Position numbers and translations under genes: made by a program | The notes under the pieces: generated by a model | Seen by the model: only the letters and a program-made list of their open reading frames with translations | Database searches by the model: none | What the model was told of the DNA's origin: nothing | From: Amarolinea sp964580725 | GTDB lineage: Bacteria > Chloroflexota > Anaerolineae > SSC4 > Amarolineaceae | Direction: 5' to 3' | Assembly (NCBI GenBank): GCA_964580725.1 | Contig: CAZOLV010000001.1 | Span: 1 to 64,000 of the forward strand | Length of the DNA: 64,000 nucleotides | Shown: positions 47,501-54,702 of the stretch, in pieces | How positions within the stretch are numbered: the first letter of the stretch is position 1 | Layout of the letters: every line of letters starts with the position of its first letter

Positions 47501-48057
47501 TCGGTAATGTCGCTCAGCGCGACGCGGAAGATGACCGCACCTTGGGCGCCCTGCGCAATCGTCGCTTCCAGCAACGCGTCGAATAATGTCATCCTGGATG
47601 AATCGGACTGGTTGTGCCTGACGATTTTCACCTCGCACGTCTGCCGCGTCTGCGTTTCGAGCAATTGTTTGCGCAAGAGATAGAACTTGTCCTGGTCTTG
47701 CGGGGCGATGAAACGCGTCAGCGGCTGCTTGACGAGGCGCGCGCTCTCAACGCCCAGCATCGTCGTCGCCGTCAAGTTGGCTTCGCGAATGATATTCTTG
47801 TCGTCGAGTGTGAGATAGCCGACGGGCGCGAAATCGTACAGGTTGCTGTACTTGTCGTGCGCCGCTTCGAGTTCCGCTTGCGTCCGCTGCAGTTCATCGT
47901 TCTGCATTTCGAGTTCGATCTGATGGACTTGGAGTTCGTGGATCAGTTCCTGCATATCCGCGCGCGCGAGTTTTTCCGGCGGTTGGGGTCTTTGCCGCAG
48001 GGTTTCTTCCGCGCGTTGGCGCAGGGGAGTGGGTTGGTTTTTTGGTTTGGGTTTCAT
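41548..48057 (-). CDS. Hybrid sensor histidine kinase with many PAS and GAF domains and a receiver
   Basis: 2169 residues, no transmembrane segment, so likely cytosolic. Approximate order: coiled coil 25-70, PAS 75-195, GAF 205-365, three PAS (370-740), GAF 750-910, two PAS (930-1175), GAF 1185-1340, PAS 1345-1470, GAF 1480-1640, PAS 1650-1770, HisKA 1775-1850 with phospho-acceptor His in GIAHDFNNL, ATPase with NARDAMPEGG and FFTTKEPGKGTGLG, then a receiver with VLSDLVMPRMGG carrying the phospho-Asp. It probably senses several small ligands or redox/light signals and passes phosphate to its own receiver. ATG at 48057 overlaps the stop of the preceding PAS remnant (ATGA), preferred over the in-frame GTG at 48066. 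The downstream partner is not in the window. Confidence 0.92.
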   Translation of the reverse strand: MKPKPKNQPTPLRQRAEETLRQRPQPPEKLARADMQELIHELQVHQIELEMQNDELQRTQAELEAAHDKYSNLYDFAPVGYLTLDDKNIIREANLTATTMLGVESARLVKQPLTRFIAPQDQDKFYLLRKQLLETQTRQTCEVKIVRHNQSDSSRMTLFDALLEATIAQGAQGAVIFRVALSDITERKRAEQQLSVQHAVTLALSEAETLAQAMPAILKAVCEGLDWKRGECWSAHWSMDKETMRLHCVESCHMSQGESPQFETMTSEAQFAPGEGLPGRVFASGKPEWTPDIAKDGFARVAQALKAGYRAAFAFPVKVGSETLGVMTFLDGKVRPPEAVQLQIMQSIGQQIGQFVERKRAEQALKESESRYRDLVENTRDLICTHDLAGRLLSVNRAATQGIGYLPEELIGGNLQEFLAPDVRQEFGAYLVEIQETGLSSGMMKIRTKNGEDRLWEYRNTLRTEGVAAPIVRGFAHDVTERLRASQALKKSESRFRALIEHSADAIALLDRMGRLLHFQSTAAGHILGYDMIDNEGRDIFELIHPDDRERVAAQLAQLMKEPGSLLTTELRLRHKDGSWRWVEATATNLLEEAAVNAVVVNYHDITARKQAEEALRLSEERFRALIENSSDAVSLVSAEGVDLYRSPSSDRILGYTDEEMIGGNVFENVHPDDLPLLMTLFERLLGQPGGNVTAQFRNRHKNGSWVWLEVVGANMLNVPGVNAIVANYRDITARKTAEEKIAQSLREITTLRDIGRNLDADISLERVIRAALDGARNALQADLALFFRMGAEGLEFAGVSPGDSTHHIGAPIVPLGMCLCGDAARQRTPIYSLDIHTDLRCNLFECKKAGVRSFASLPLTSEGEVIGVLGVASYQERDFQTQALFLEAIALTVSISLRNALLHEETLQRAAELEKEVAERKQVEEERSRHIQVLESSLNEIYIFAADSLRFTYVNLGARKNLGYSMDELLRLTPLELKPELTLEQFQDMLRPLLSHQEEVYVFETLHRRKDGTLYPVQVHLQLVGALFVAIIHDITERKRAEQGLRESEERFANAFNSSPVGITITTLEEGRILDVNPSFLRYSGYTREEIVGRASLTLNLWANPADREKITAALRRDGRIHDLEVQMRARSGAVLDVLVSIELITVGNERCMLSVVHDVTNVRRAEQEARLLQTIALGVGGARDLDETITNIPRLVCEATGWIVGEAWIPSADGSRLTLHPAWFSREPGMENFHAVSAEFTFEPGVGLPGRAWQSHQAVWIEDVTKDPNFPRAELARQAGLKTGIGVPVLGTEEARQAGLRAGVSIPVIANGQVTLVLDFFMREARPQDPRLIELISAVAAELGVVVERKRAESALKKLSHAVEQAADMVFITDPNGVIEYVNPAFEQLTGYTMQDVRGNTPRILKSGLQDKAFYAKLWQTIKAGEVFRAEAVNRRKNGKLYHVEQTITPIRDERGNITHFVSNCKDVTARKQAEETLRRRLVESEAVSKISTVLRAAQTPDEMLPLLLDETLRALEATNGAILLYHAKTGDLQFAADRGWFTPLRTSHIGPGEGIAGKVFTTGEAYLTHDFAADPLTRPSAVGLIPPGWGGACIPIHAAAEMIGVLFVAVQLPREITPDEARLLTSLAEMAGSALHRLRLHAQTRLQAEQMGQVMRSVQDGILLLDDEQRLLEANPAGHEYLALLGDFKPAGSLGQQDQMEKARLARLGDHPLTHLLTPPPGGGWHGIRRNGRFFEALAHPLAPGPTARGWVLMVRDVTRQREAQEQLQRQERLAAVGQLAAGIAHDFNNLMGVILLQTQLLNRSVSLTPRERERLSVIQQQGRHAAALVGQILDFSRRAVLERQPLDLLPICKEQVKLLQRTLPEHIHIELTDEGGEYVVLADPTRMQQIVMNLAINARDAMPEGGNLTIGLARLRLQQASALPLPDMTPGDWVRITVSDTGSGIAPEVLPHIFEPFFTTKEPGKGTGLGLAQVYGIVGQHGGQITARSQVGQGATFTLYLPALAQEAEALPAAMDEPLSGNGELLLLVEDNEPLREALAEFLRTCHYRVATASSGEEALALLAAGNDEQPALVLSDLVMPRMGGKALLAALRGQGYRMPVIFVSGHPLDESELRLLADQGVGAWLRKPFQMGEMVQAIARCLSPAVAAVAASDQAGFKPSDPTQ

Positions 48058-48263
48058 AGATTCCACTCCGTCGTCGCCACGGCGTAGGGCTTGCCTTGCG
48101 CGTTCACCAGCGCGGTGCTGGTGAGCCGCACGTCCAGCGTCCTGCCGTCCTTCGTGATGCGCTGCGTCTCGAACGTCTCGATCGGCTCGCCGCGCGCGAG
48201 TTTCTGCACGAAGGCGTTATGCTCGGCGCGCCTGGACAGTGGCACGATCTCGCGGATGGTCAT
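48054..48263 (-). pseudogene. PAS-domain fragment of a CheB/CheR-type fusion
   Basis: 69 residues. MTIREIVPLSRRAEHNAFVQ and RITKDGRTLDVRLTSTALV match the second half of PAS domains found at the end of chemotaxis-like CheB-CheR-PAS proteins. Its ATG overlaps the TGA of the CheB fragment and its TGA overlaps the kinase ATG, so the three may be translated in a chain. The missing CheR methyltransferase points to an internal deletion. It may still be translated as a short PAS-like peptide. Confidence 0.62.
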
Positions 48264-48541
48264 TCGACATCCGCCGGCATATTCGCAAAGAACGCTTCGA
48301 ACGCCGCGAGACCGCCCGCCGACGCGCCGATGCCGACGATGGGGAAGGAGGGCGCAGCCGGCGCGGGCTCCGAGGCGGCGGAGGCTGCCTCGGTTTGCGC
48401 CTCGCTTTCTGCGGTGGGCAACGCAGGGTCAGCCTGCGGCGGGACACTCGCTTCGGGCGCGGCGACCTGTTGGTTCGTCCGGGCGGGAGGAGGCGCCGTG
48501 CGTCGCCGCGTCGTTCTCTCAGGTTGTTCCTTCTCGTTCAT
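48260..48541 (-). pseudogene. N-terminal fragment of a CheB-type methylesterase
   Basis: 93 residues. A basic, Ala/Pro-rich N-terminus (MNEKEQPERTTRRRTAPPPA) leads into FPIVGIGASAGGLAAFEAFF, the start of the CheB methylesterase domain with its nucleophile Ser in GASAGG. The frame stops 20 residues later. AAGGAG lies eight bases before the ATG, so expression signals remain. With the following PAS fragment it is probably what is left of a ~1000-residue CheB-CheR-PAS protein. Confidence 0.7.
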
Positions 48542-48608
48542 TGGATTTTCTCCTTGGATCAGATTGGCGCGTCGCGACAATCTTTCAACTGATATTATCA
48601 TCCAATTT

Positions 48609-48896
48609 TCAAGTTCGCGCCATATTCTTCCCTATGGCGTTGACGTAAGCGTCATTCATCCCCGCGTCGAACGCCACGAAGCCGTCGCTGGCGCGCTCGA
48701 GGAATTCCACGTAGCCCGGTGCGACATGCTGCTTCGGGCGTGCCGACTTGGACCTTCCGCCTCTCACCCCGCCCGCGCCTGGCGCACAAAGAAGACCATC
48801 ACCAGCACCACTGCGCCCTGCGTCCGCACGGGGACGCCGAACGCGGCTTCGAGACCGGCGGACGCGGCGACGTCTTTGCGCGCGAAACTGCCCATG
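48609..48896 (-). pseudogene. GAF and PAS remnants of a further sensor protein
   Basis: Reading leftward, 48896-48764 encodes ASAGLEAAFGVPVRTQGAVV and LVMVFFVR, the end of a GAF domain. In another frame 48712-48609 encodes YVEFLERASDGFVAFDAGMN and YVNAIGKNM, the start of a PAS domain, then stops. Frames differ and no start is present, so this is decayed coding sequence of a sensor kinase that once lay upstream. Confidence 0.6.
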
Positions 48897-49126
48897 GCGC
48901 TACGCCTGAGATACACATTTGGGGCGCCATAGCCTGTGCTAACTCTGTCTGTGCCATATCCTCTTGTTCGTCCTGGTTTGTATCGCGGTGGGTTCTCGGT
49001 CGGCCCGATGAGCATTGGCAGTCCGGCCGTGAGAGCAGTGGCAAATGCGCCGGTGTGACAGCATTATACTCGCGCCGGGCCGCCGCGTCTATTTTGTATC
49101 GTTTGGCAATTTTTTCGCCGCAGGGT

Positions 49127-49154
49127 TGAGAGGATAGGCCAGATGTGATATACT
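49127..49154 (+). promoter_or_regulatory. Sigma-70-like promoter before the 49232 gene
   Basis: TTGAGA (49127-49132), 16-base spacer, TATACT (49149-49154). Placed 78 bases before the ATG at 49232. Confidence 0.6.
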
Positions 49155-49180
49155 CATGTTCGGCGAAATTCATTTCGCCC

Positions 49181-49210
49181 CTCGCCCTCGCCCTCGCCCT
49201 CGCCTTCGCC
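49181..49210. repeat. CTCGCC hexanucleotide repeat in a 5' leader
   Basis: Four perfect CTCGCC units and one imperfect one between the promoter and the start at 49232. Copy changes would alter leader length. Confidence 0.7.
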
Positions 49211-49231
49211 CGTGAATGGAGAAATCGAGCC

Positions 49232-49537
49232 ATGACTGAGCACCCATCCGACCCGCAAAACGAGCGCCCCATTCTCACGCTGCGCGAGATGCTGGAGGGA
49301 TATGAGCTGTTCAACGCGTGGGAACAAGAGGAACGTTCGAGCAGTCTGCCGTTTTTAAGCGTGGATGAGGCGTTGGATCAGTATTTTGAGCTGTACGGTA
49401 TGGCCATCGAACTGGCGGGCGACGACTTGCCGCTGTTCCTGGAACAACACGCAGACCACTGGAGTCTGCTTCATCGGCGTAATAAGCTGCTGCGGAGTAT
49501 TACACCAAATGAAGAAACCGCTCCAAGCACTGGATGA
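49232..49537 (+). CDS. Hypothetical protein, 101 residues
   Basis: MTEHPSDPQNERPILTLREM leads an acidic, helical protein with no motif I recognise. It overlaps the following nucleotidyltransferase-like frame by 29 bases, an arrangement seen in two-gene toxin-antitoxin-like and MNT/HEPN-like modules, so it may be a partner protein. A good promoter lies 78 bases upstream. A clear ribosome site (GGAGAAA at 49218) is seven bases from the ATG. Function unknown. Confidence 0.62.
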   Translation: MTEHPSDPQNERPILTLREMLEGYELFNAWEQEERSSSLPFLSVDEALDQYFELYGMAIELAGDDLPLFLEQHADHWSLLHRRNKLLRSITPNEETAPSTG

Positions 49538-49949
49538 GATCCAGCAATTCTTGATTAGCCAACGCATTGATTATGTGGTCATCGGAGGAATCGCAAACGC
49601 CATTTGGGGACGACCGCGCGCTACTCTCGATGCCGATTTCAAGGTGTTGATTGGGGATCGGTCAATTGCAGATTTTGTGGCGTTGCTCAAGACGCGTTTT
49701 CAGTTCCGAGTACAAGACTGGCTTGGTCTGCGCCTGGGCCAGGCGGTCGGTCTCGATTCCCCATTGGCGCGCGCCTGGCTGTATGGCGCGCGCCTGCCTA
49801 CGGTCTCGCCGCGCACTCTGGGGACGGCGGTGACTGCCGGCGGGCTGGCCGGCGCCGCCATCATCGGCTACCTCTACTGGCGCTGGGGACTCGAACACGC
49901 CATCCTCGCCCACTTCAGCGCCGACATCGTGCTGCACGTCATTTTCTGA
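49509..49949 (+). pseudogene. Chimeric ORF: nucleotidyltransferase N-terminus joined to a CPBP-protease C-terminus
   Basis: 146 residues in one frame. Residues 1-65 look like a minimal nucleotidyltransferase (YVVIGGIANAIWGRPRATLD with DADFKV). From about residue 75 the sequence becomes WLGLRLGQAVGLDSPLARAW and ends YWRWGLEHAILAHFSADIV, the last helix motif of CPBP (CAAX-type) membrane proteases. Neither half is complete. I read it as a deletion fusion of two unrelated genes, with the breakpoint near 49710. It could be translated, since the upstream gene, promoter and overlap remain. The Mo-hydroxylase operon converges 31 bp away. Confidence 0.68.
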
Positions 49950-49980
49950 CTTCTGAACTCCGACTTTGGCTCCGACAATC

Positions 49981-52335
49981 TCAGCCCACAGAAATCCCCG
50001 CGCGCGCCTGCATCGCTTCCCAGACGCGCTGTGCGGTGATGGGCATCCTGTCAATCCAAACCCCCGCCGCATCGGTCACAGCATTGGCCAGCGCCGGCGC
50101 TGTTGGCACCATCGCATGTTCCCCAATGCCGCGCGCCCCAAACGGCCCATCGTCCTGCGCCACCTCCACGATGATTGACTCGATATGCGCCGGCGCATCA
50201 ATCGCCGTCGCAATCCGATAATCGGTGAAATTTGGATTGAGCGGCCGACCGTTCACCAGCTTGATCTCCTCCAGCAGCGCCGTGCTCAGTCCCTGCACCG
50301 CGCCCCCTTCCATCTGCGTCTTCACCATGTCCGGGTTGATCGCCTTACCAACATCGAACGCCGCGGCCATGCGCATCACCTCGACTGCGCCCGTTTCGGT
50401 GTCAACCTCCACCTCCACGGCCTGTGCGCCCGTCGTGAAGTGCACCACCGCGCGCGGCCCCTGTCCCGTCTCGGCGTCAAGCGGCGTCACATACTGCGGC
50501 ATGAAGCGCCCCTTGCCCACCACCGGTCCACCGATCCAAGTGCCGTCGGGCCGCTGCATCCCATACACCACGATGTTCTTCAGCGGAATGGACTCCTCCG
50601 TCGCATAACTCACCACCTGCCCCTCGATGATGTCCAGGTCTTGTGGGTTCTCATTCCACGCCTCCGCCACCATCTCGATGATCTGCATCTTGGCCTCCTG
50701 CGCCGCGTTCAGGATCGCATTGCCCATGCTCCAGGTCAAGCGGCTGGCCACCGTCTGCCACTCATACGGGCTGTAGTCGGTATCCACCGTATTCACGCGC
50801 ACATCGCCGATCGGCACACCCAGGCCCTCCGCCGCCAACTGCGCCGCAATCGTCAGCGTGCCCTGGCCCATGTCCACCCCGCCCACGTTCACCAGCGCCG
50901 TCCCGTCCTCGTTGAAACGAATCGTCGCCGCCGAACCGGGGTTGGGCGGCATGGCCGGCGCCTTCCACATGCAGGCAATGCCCAGGCCGCGCACCTTGTG
51001 CGGCGCGCTGGCCGGACGCGGCTTGCCCCACCCGATCGCCGCCGCCGCCTTTTCGATGCACTGACTGAGACCCGTCGGGTGCATGATCATCCCCGTCACC
51101 GTCTCCTGCCCCTCTGCGATGCAGTTCAGCAGCCGCACCTGCACCGGATCGAGACCCATCTGGCGCGCCGCCCGATCCACGTGCTGTTCGATGGCCCAGT
51201 GAATCTCCGGCATCCCAAAGCCGCGCATCGCCCCGCCGATGGGGTGATTCGTATAGACGCACTTGGAATCGGCCCACACATTCGGCACATAGTACGGCCC
51301 CGTCGAACTGTAGCCGGCGGCGCGGGTGATGTTGACCCCGTACTCCGTATATGCCCCGCCGTCCCAGTAGTAGGTATTCTTCATCGCCAGAATGCGTCCA
51401 TTGGGCAGCATCCCCATCTTGACGATGGCCACCAGCCCCTGACGCACGAATGTGGTGTAGAACTCCTCCTCGCGCGTCATCACCAGTTTGACCGGCCGGC
51501 CGCGCGCCCGCATCGCCAGCGCCACGCACGCCCCTTCCATCGAAACGCCCGCCTTGGCGCCAAAACCGCCTCCCACATACGGCGTAATGACGCGCAAACG
51601 GCTGTGGCTGATGTTCAGCGCCTTGGCAATCAAATTGCGCTGCGCAAAGGGCGATTGGCTCGACGCCCACAGCGTGATCTTCCCGTTGCCGTCCATCTGC
51701 GCCACCGTGGCGTGAGTCTCCAGCGGCACATGCTGCACATGCGGCACACGGTACTTATGTTCGAACACCAGCCCGCCCGCCGCTTCGACCTCGGCAAAGG
51801 CGCGCTCCACGTCCCCCTTGCGCACCTTGAACCAGTTCGAGATATTTGTCTCTTTCTGCGGAAAGACAAACGGCACGTAGTTGTAATTGATCAGGTCAGG
51901 GTGGATCAAAGGCGCCTCTGGGCTGGCGCCGAATTCCGGATCGAACACGCCAGGCAGGTCCTCGTACTCCACCTCGATCAGCTTGAGCGCCTGTTCGGCG
52001 ATCTCCTGGCTTTCGGCCGCAACCCCGGCCAGCGGCTCTCCCACGAACCGCACCCGATCCACCGCAAACAGCGGGCGGTCGGACAGATAGAGGCCAGTCA
52101 GGCCCGGATAGTCCTGGCCGGTCACAACGACGCGCACGCCTGCCAGCGCCTGCGCCTTGCTCACATCCAGGCGGACGATACGGGCGTGCGGGCGCGTACT
52201 GCGCTTCAGCATCCCGTGCAGCAGATTCGGCCCGAACTGCATATCGTCCACGTATTGCGCCGCCCCTGTCACTTTCGAACGGCTTTCGACGCGGGGAAAG
52301 CTCGAGCCAACGATCGTCGTCTTCTTGATGCTCAT
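49981..52335 (-). CDS. Molybdenum hydroxylase large (molybdopterin-binding) subunit
   Basis: 784 residues of the xanthine oxidase/aldehyde oxidase/CO dehydrogenase family. GGGFGAKAGVSMEGACVAL, HPIGGAMRGFGMPEIHWAIE and the C-terminal GARGIGEHAMVPTAPAL, which carries the catalytic Glu, are present. The Cys-loop of form I CO dehydrogenase (AYRCSFR) is absent, so it is not that enzyme. It hydroxylates an aromatic or heterocyclic substrate, or an aldehyde; identity unknown. AAAGGAG lies eight bases before the ATG. It is the last gene of the cyclase, FAD, 2Fe-2S, Mo operon, 18 bp after the 2Fe-2S gene. Confidence 0.93.
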   Translation of the reverse strand: MSIKKTTIVGSSFPRVESRSKVTGAAQYVDDMQFGPNLLHGMLKRSTRPHARIVRLDVSKAQALAGVRVVVTGQDYPGLTGLYLSDRPLFAVDRVRFVGEPLAGVAAESQEIAEQALKLIEVEYEDLPGVFDPEFGASPEAPLIHPDLINYNYVPFVFPQKETNISNWFKVRKGDVERAFAEVEAAGGLVFEHKYRVPHVQHVPLETHATVAQMDGNGKITLWASSQSPFAQRNLIAKALNISHSRLRVITPYVGGGFGAKAGVSMEGACVALAMRARGRPVKLVMTREEEFYTTFVRQGLVAIVKMGMLPNGRILAMKNTYYWDGGAYTEYGVNITRAAGYSSTGPYYVPNVWADSKCVYTNHPIGGAMRGFGMPEIHWAIEQHVDRAARQMGLDPVQVRLLNCIAEGQETVTGMIMHPTGLSQCIEKAAAAIGWGKPRPASAPHKVRGLGIACMWKAPAMPPNPGSAATIRFNEDGTALVNVGGVDMGQGTLTIAAQLAAEGLGVPIGDVRVNTVDTDYSPYEWQTVASRLTWSMGNAILNAAQEAKMQIIEMVAEAWNENPQDLDIIEGQVVSYATEESIPLKNIVVYGMQRPDGTWIGGPVVGKGRFMPQYVTPLDAETGQGPRAVVHFTTGAQAVEVEVDTETGAVEVMRMAAAFDVGKAINPDMVKTQMEGGAVQGLSTALLEEIKLVNGRPLNPNFTDYRIATAIDAPAHIESIIVEVAQDDGPFGARGIGEHAMVPTAPALANAVTDAAGVWIDRMPITAQRVWEAMQARAGISVG

Positions 52336-52353
52336 AGTCGCAGCTCCTTTGAC

Positions 52354-52827
52354 TCACGCGGCCTGCTGGCGCGTCGCCGCCAGGCTGATGGCAGAAACGA
52401 TGCGCGCATAGCCTGTGCAGCGGCACAGATTGCCCACCAGCGCCAGGCGGATTTCCTCATCGGTTGGGTGTGGGTTGCGATCCAGCAGCGCCCGCGCCGC
52501 CACCAGGATGCCGGGCGTGCAAAAACCGCACTGCGTGCCCCCTTCTTCGATCATCGCATCTTGCACCGGATCGAGCTGGCCATCCTGCGCCAGCCCTTCC
52601 ACCGTCATGATCTCGCACCCATCAATTTCGGGCGCCAAAACCAGACACGAATTGACCGGCGCGCCGTTCAGCAGGACGGTGCAAGCGCCGCACTCGCCGG
52701 CGGAACAGCCGTTCTTGGCGCCGGTCAACACCAGGCGGTCACGCAGCAGCCGCAGCAGCGTGTAATAGGGCGGGACCTCCATCGCGTAGCGTTCGCCATT
52801 GACCGTAAAATTGACCAAATGTGACAT
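52354..52827 (-). CDS. Molybdenum hydroxylase 2Fe-2S subunit
   Basis: 157 residues. The plant-type cluster ligands are CSAGECGACTVL with a fourth Cys in NSCLVL. The second cluster is CGFCTPG and CRCTGY. It passes electrons from the Mo subunit to FAD. 29 bp separate it from the FAD gene and 18 bp from the Mo gene, so all three are one transcript. Full length for the family. Confidence 0.95.
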   Translation of the reverse strand: MSHLVNFTVNGERYAMEVPPYYTLLRLLRDRLVLTGAKNGCSAGECGACTVLLNGAPVNSCLVLAPEIDGCEIMTVEGLAQDGQLDPVQDAMIEEGGTQCGFCTPGILVAARALLDRNPHPTDEEIRLALVGNLCRCTGYARIVSAISLAATRQQAA

Positions 52828-52856
52828 GATTGCCTCGATTGCCTTGTGGAGCGGTT

Positions 52857-53726
52857 CTAGAGCGGGAGATGGGCCGCGACGTCAGCGATGGCGCGGCGCG
52901 CCAGGGTGCGCACCATGGCCCGCCGGTAGGCCGCGCTGGCGCGAACATCATCAATAGGCCGGCTCGCCTGCATGACGGCGCTGGCCGCCGCCTCGATCGC
53001 CGTCTCCTCGACGCTTTGCGCCAACAGCGCCGCCGCGGCCGGCGCCAGCAGCGGCGTCGGTCCCACCGACGCCAGCGCAATGCGCCAGGCCGCACCGGAA
53101 GGATTGCCGCGCTGCGGCCAGCCCAGAACTCCGACCCCCAGGAGAGCGATGTCGCCCACTTTCGTGCGCCCCAGTTTGCTATAAACGCCATAGGCGCCGT
53201 GGGGTGGGGTGGGCAGTTCCAGCCGCAGTAGGAATTCGCCCGGCTGCAGGTCAGTCTTGCCAGGCCCCTTGAAGAAATCGAACAGCGACAGGCGCCGCTC
53301 GCCCTGCGGCCCGTAAATGACCGCCGTTGCCTGGTAGCAAAGCAACGCCGGGATGCTGTCGCCCGCCGGGCTGGCGTTGCACACATTGCCGCCGATGGTG
53401 GCGCGGTTGCGCAGTTGATAGGAGCCGACCGTCGCACACGCCTCCGCCAACATCGGAAAGTGAGCAACCACCGCCGAATGACTTGCCGTCTCGTTCATGG
53501 TGACCGCGGCCCCTAGACTCAGGCCGCTGGCGGCGTCGAAAGCGACCGCACGCTGGCCCGGCAGCCCCTTCAGATCAACCACGATCCCCGCATGGATGAA
53601 ATCGCCGCGCATACGGATCAGCAGATCGGTGCCGCCCTGCAGGATACGGGCGTTGCTGCCCTCCGTCGCCAGAATGCGGCTGGCCTCTGCCCATGACGAG
53701 GGCTTGACATAATCGAATTGTTCCAC
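52857..53726 (-). CDS. Molybdenum hydroxylase FAD-binding subunit
   Basis: 289 residues of the CoxM/CutM type. FAD-binding motifs are ILQGGTDLLIRMR and TIGGNVCNASPAGDSIP, with GRTKVGDIAL later. GTG start with GAGGT six bases upstream. Completes the three-subunit hydroxylase. 19 bp separate it from the cyclase gene, so substrate hydrolysis or ring opening by that enzyme may be linked to this oxidation. Confidence 0.93.
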   Translation of the reverse strand: MEQFDYVKPSSWAEASRILATEGSNARILQGGTDLLIRMRGDFIHAGIVVDLKGLPGQRAVAFDAASGLSLGAAVTMNETASHSAVVAHFPMLAEACATVGSYQLRNRATIGGNVCNASPAGDSIPALLCYQATAVIYGPQGERRLSLFDFFKGPGKTDLQPGEFLLRLELPTPPHGAYGVYSKLGRTKVGDIALLGVGVLGWPQRGNPSGAAWRIALASVGPTPLLAPAAAALLAQSVEETAIEAAASAVMQASRPIDDVRASAAYRRAMVRTLARRAIADVAAHLPL

Positions 53727-53745
53727 AGTGTTACCTCTTGAATGG

Positions 53746-54594
53746 TCAGAGTTGCGGAGATTGGCAAAGACAGTCGCCGAATTTCGTCTGCACCCTCGCC
53801 TGCTTGGCCGCCATCAGTTTGGCGTAGCGGTCATCATCCACATAGGCCACGATGCGGGCGATGCACGCTTCACCGTCCACGAAGCGCCAGGGGAAACAGC
53901 CGACTTCGACGCGCTGATTGAGCAGCAGATCAATATCGCCACCCAGGCATTCGGCGTGGATGATGCCGTGCGGGAACATCTCGATGTGCATCAACTGGTA
54001 CTTGTCATCGCTGAAGACCTCGACCAGGCGCTGGCCATACTTGCTTTGAAAATGCGCCTCGGCCTCCGCCGCCTGACGCGGCATCCATTGGCGAATGATC
54101 GTGTTCATCGGATGATCGGCGCTGCCGCAGTCCACCGCCAGCCATTTGAGCTTTTTCGCCTTGCACCATTCGGCAAACTCCCGGTCGGGGCCTGGGTGCT
54201 TGACCATGTAGCGGATTTCATCGGCGCGCGGCTGATCCCACCCGTAGCGGTGATAGCCGGTGTGAATGATGAGAATGTCGCCCTCGCGCACTTCCACCCG
54301 TTCTTCGACCATGGCCGAGGTGTAGATGTCATAGTCGCCGCACACGTCGGAGAGATCCACAACGGCGGCGGGGCCGGTCAGGTAGTCGAGCGTCAGGCTG
54401 GCGATGTCTTTGCCAGGGGTGTAGAAGTGAATTTCCCCATCCAAATGAGTTCCGAGGTGGTTGGAATGGGTGATCAATTGACCGTTGGCGCCATTGGGAG
54501 CCAGCCGCTTGAAGTATTTGATTTGCAGCGGCTCGTAAGTGGGCCAGGCAGGGGTGCCGATACCGAGGGGAATCGAGAGATCAATGAACTTCAT
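53746..54594 (-). CDS. Cyclase family protein (kynurenine formamidase/isatin hydrolase-like)
   Basis: 282 residues. The metal-binding motif HLGTHLDG and the MKFIDLSIPLGIGTPAWPTY opening are typical. His and Asp residues in HTGYHR and VDCGSADHP complete the usual site. Members hydrolyse N-formylkynurenine, isatin or lactams using Zn or Mn. As the first gene of the Mo-hydroxylase operon it may open a ring after or before hydroxylation; substrate unknown. Start at 54594 is chosen for the family N-terminus; AGGTC-type sites upstream are weak. Long for a formamidase (usual ~210), nearer to larger cyclase members. Confidence 0.87.
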   Translation of the reverse strand: MKFIDLSIPLGIGTPAWPTYEPLQIKYFKRLAPNGANGQLITHSNHLGTHLDGEIHFYTPGKDIASLTLDYLTGPAAVVDLSDVCGDYDIYTSAMVEERVEVREGDILIIHTGYHRYGWDQPRADEIRYMVKHPGPDREFAEWCKAKKLKWLAVDCGSADHPMNTIIRQWMPRQAAEAEAHFQSKYGQRLVEVFSDDKYQLMHIEMFPHGIIHAECLGGDIDLLLNQRVEVGCFPWRFVDGEACIARIVAYVDDDRYAKLMAAKQARVQTKFGDCLCQSPQL

Positions 54595-54702
54595 CGTTAC
54601 AGACCTCCAGTGAGAGATAATGAACGCACATGCCGTTGTTAGAATTATACCAAACAACTCGCACAGTCTGCAAAGACATCGGAACCTTCTTGTTTTGTCC
54701 TT

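Noticed and set aside
41548..48057. Photoreceptor (phytochrome) reading of the GAF domains
   Set aside because: I see no clear bilin-binding Cys context; generic ligand-sensing GAF is the safer call.
50185..52824. Long + strand open frame opposite the Mo-hydroxylase genes
   Set aside because: Rich in Arg/His with no domain; it mirrors three clearly conserved genes.
49981..53726. Aerobic CO dehydrogenase (coxMSL)
   Set aside because: The catalytic Cys-loop of the form I enzyme is absent from the large subunit, and the gene order differs.
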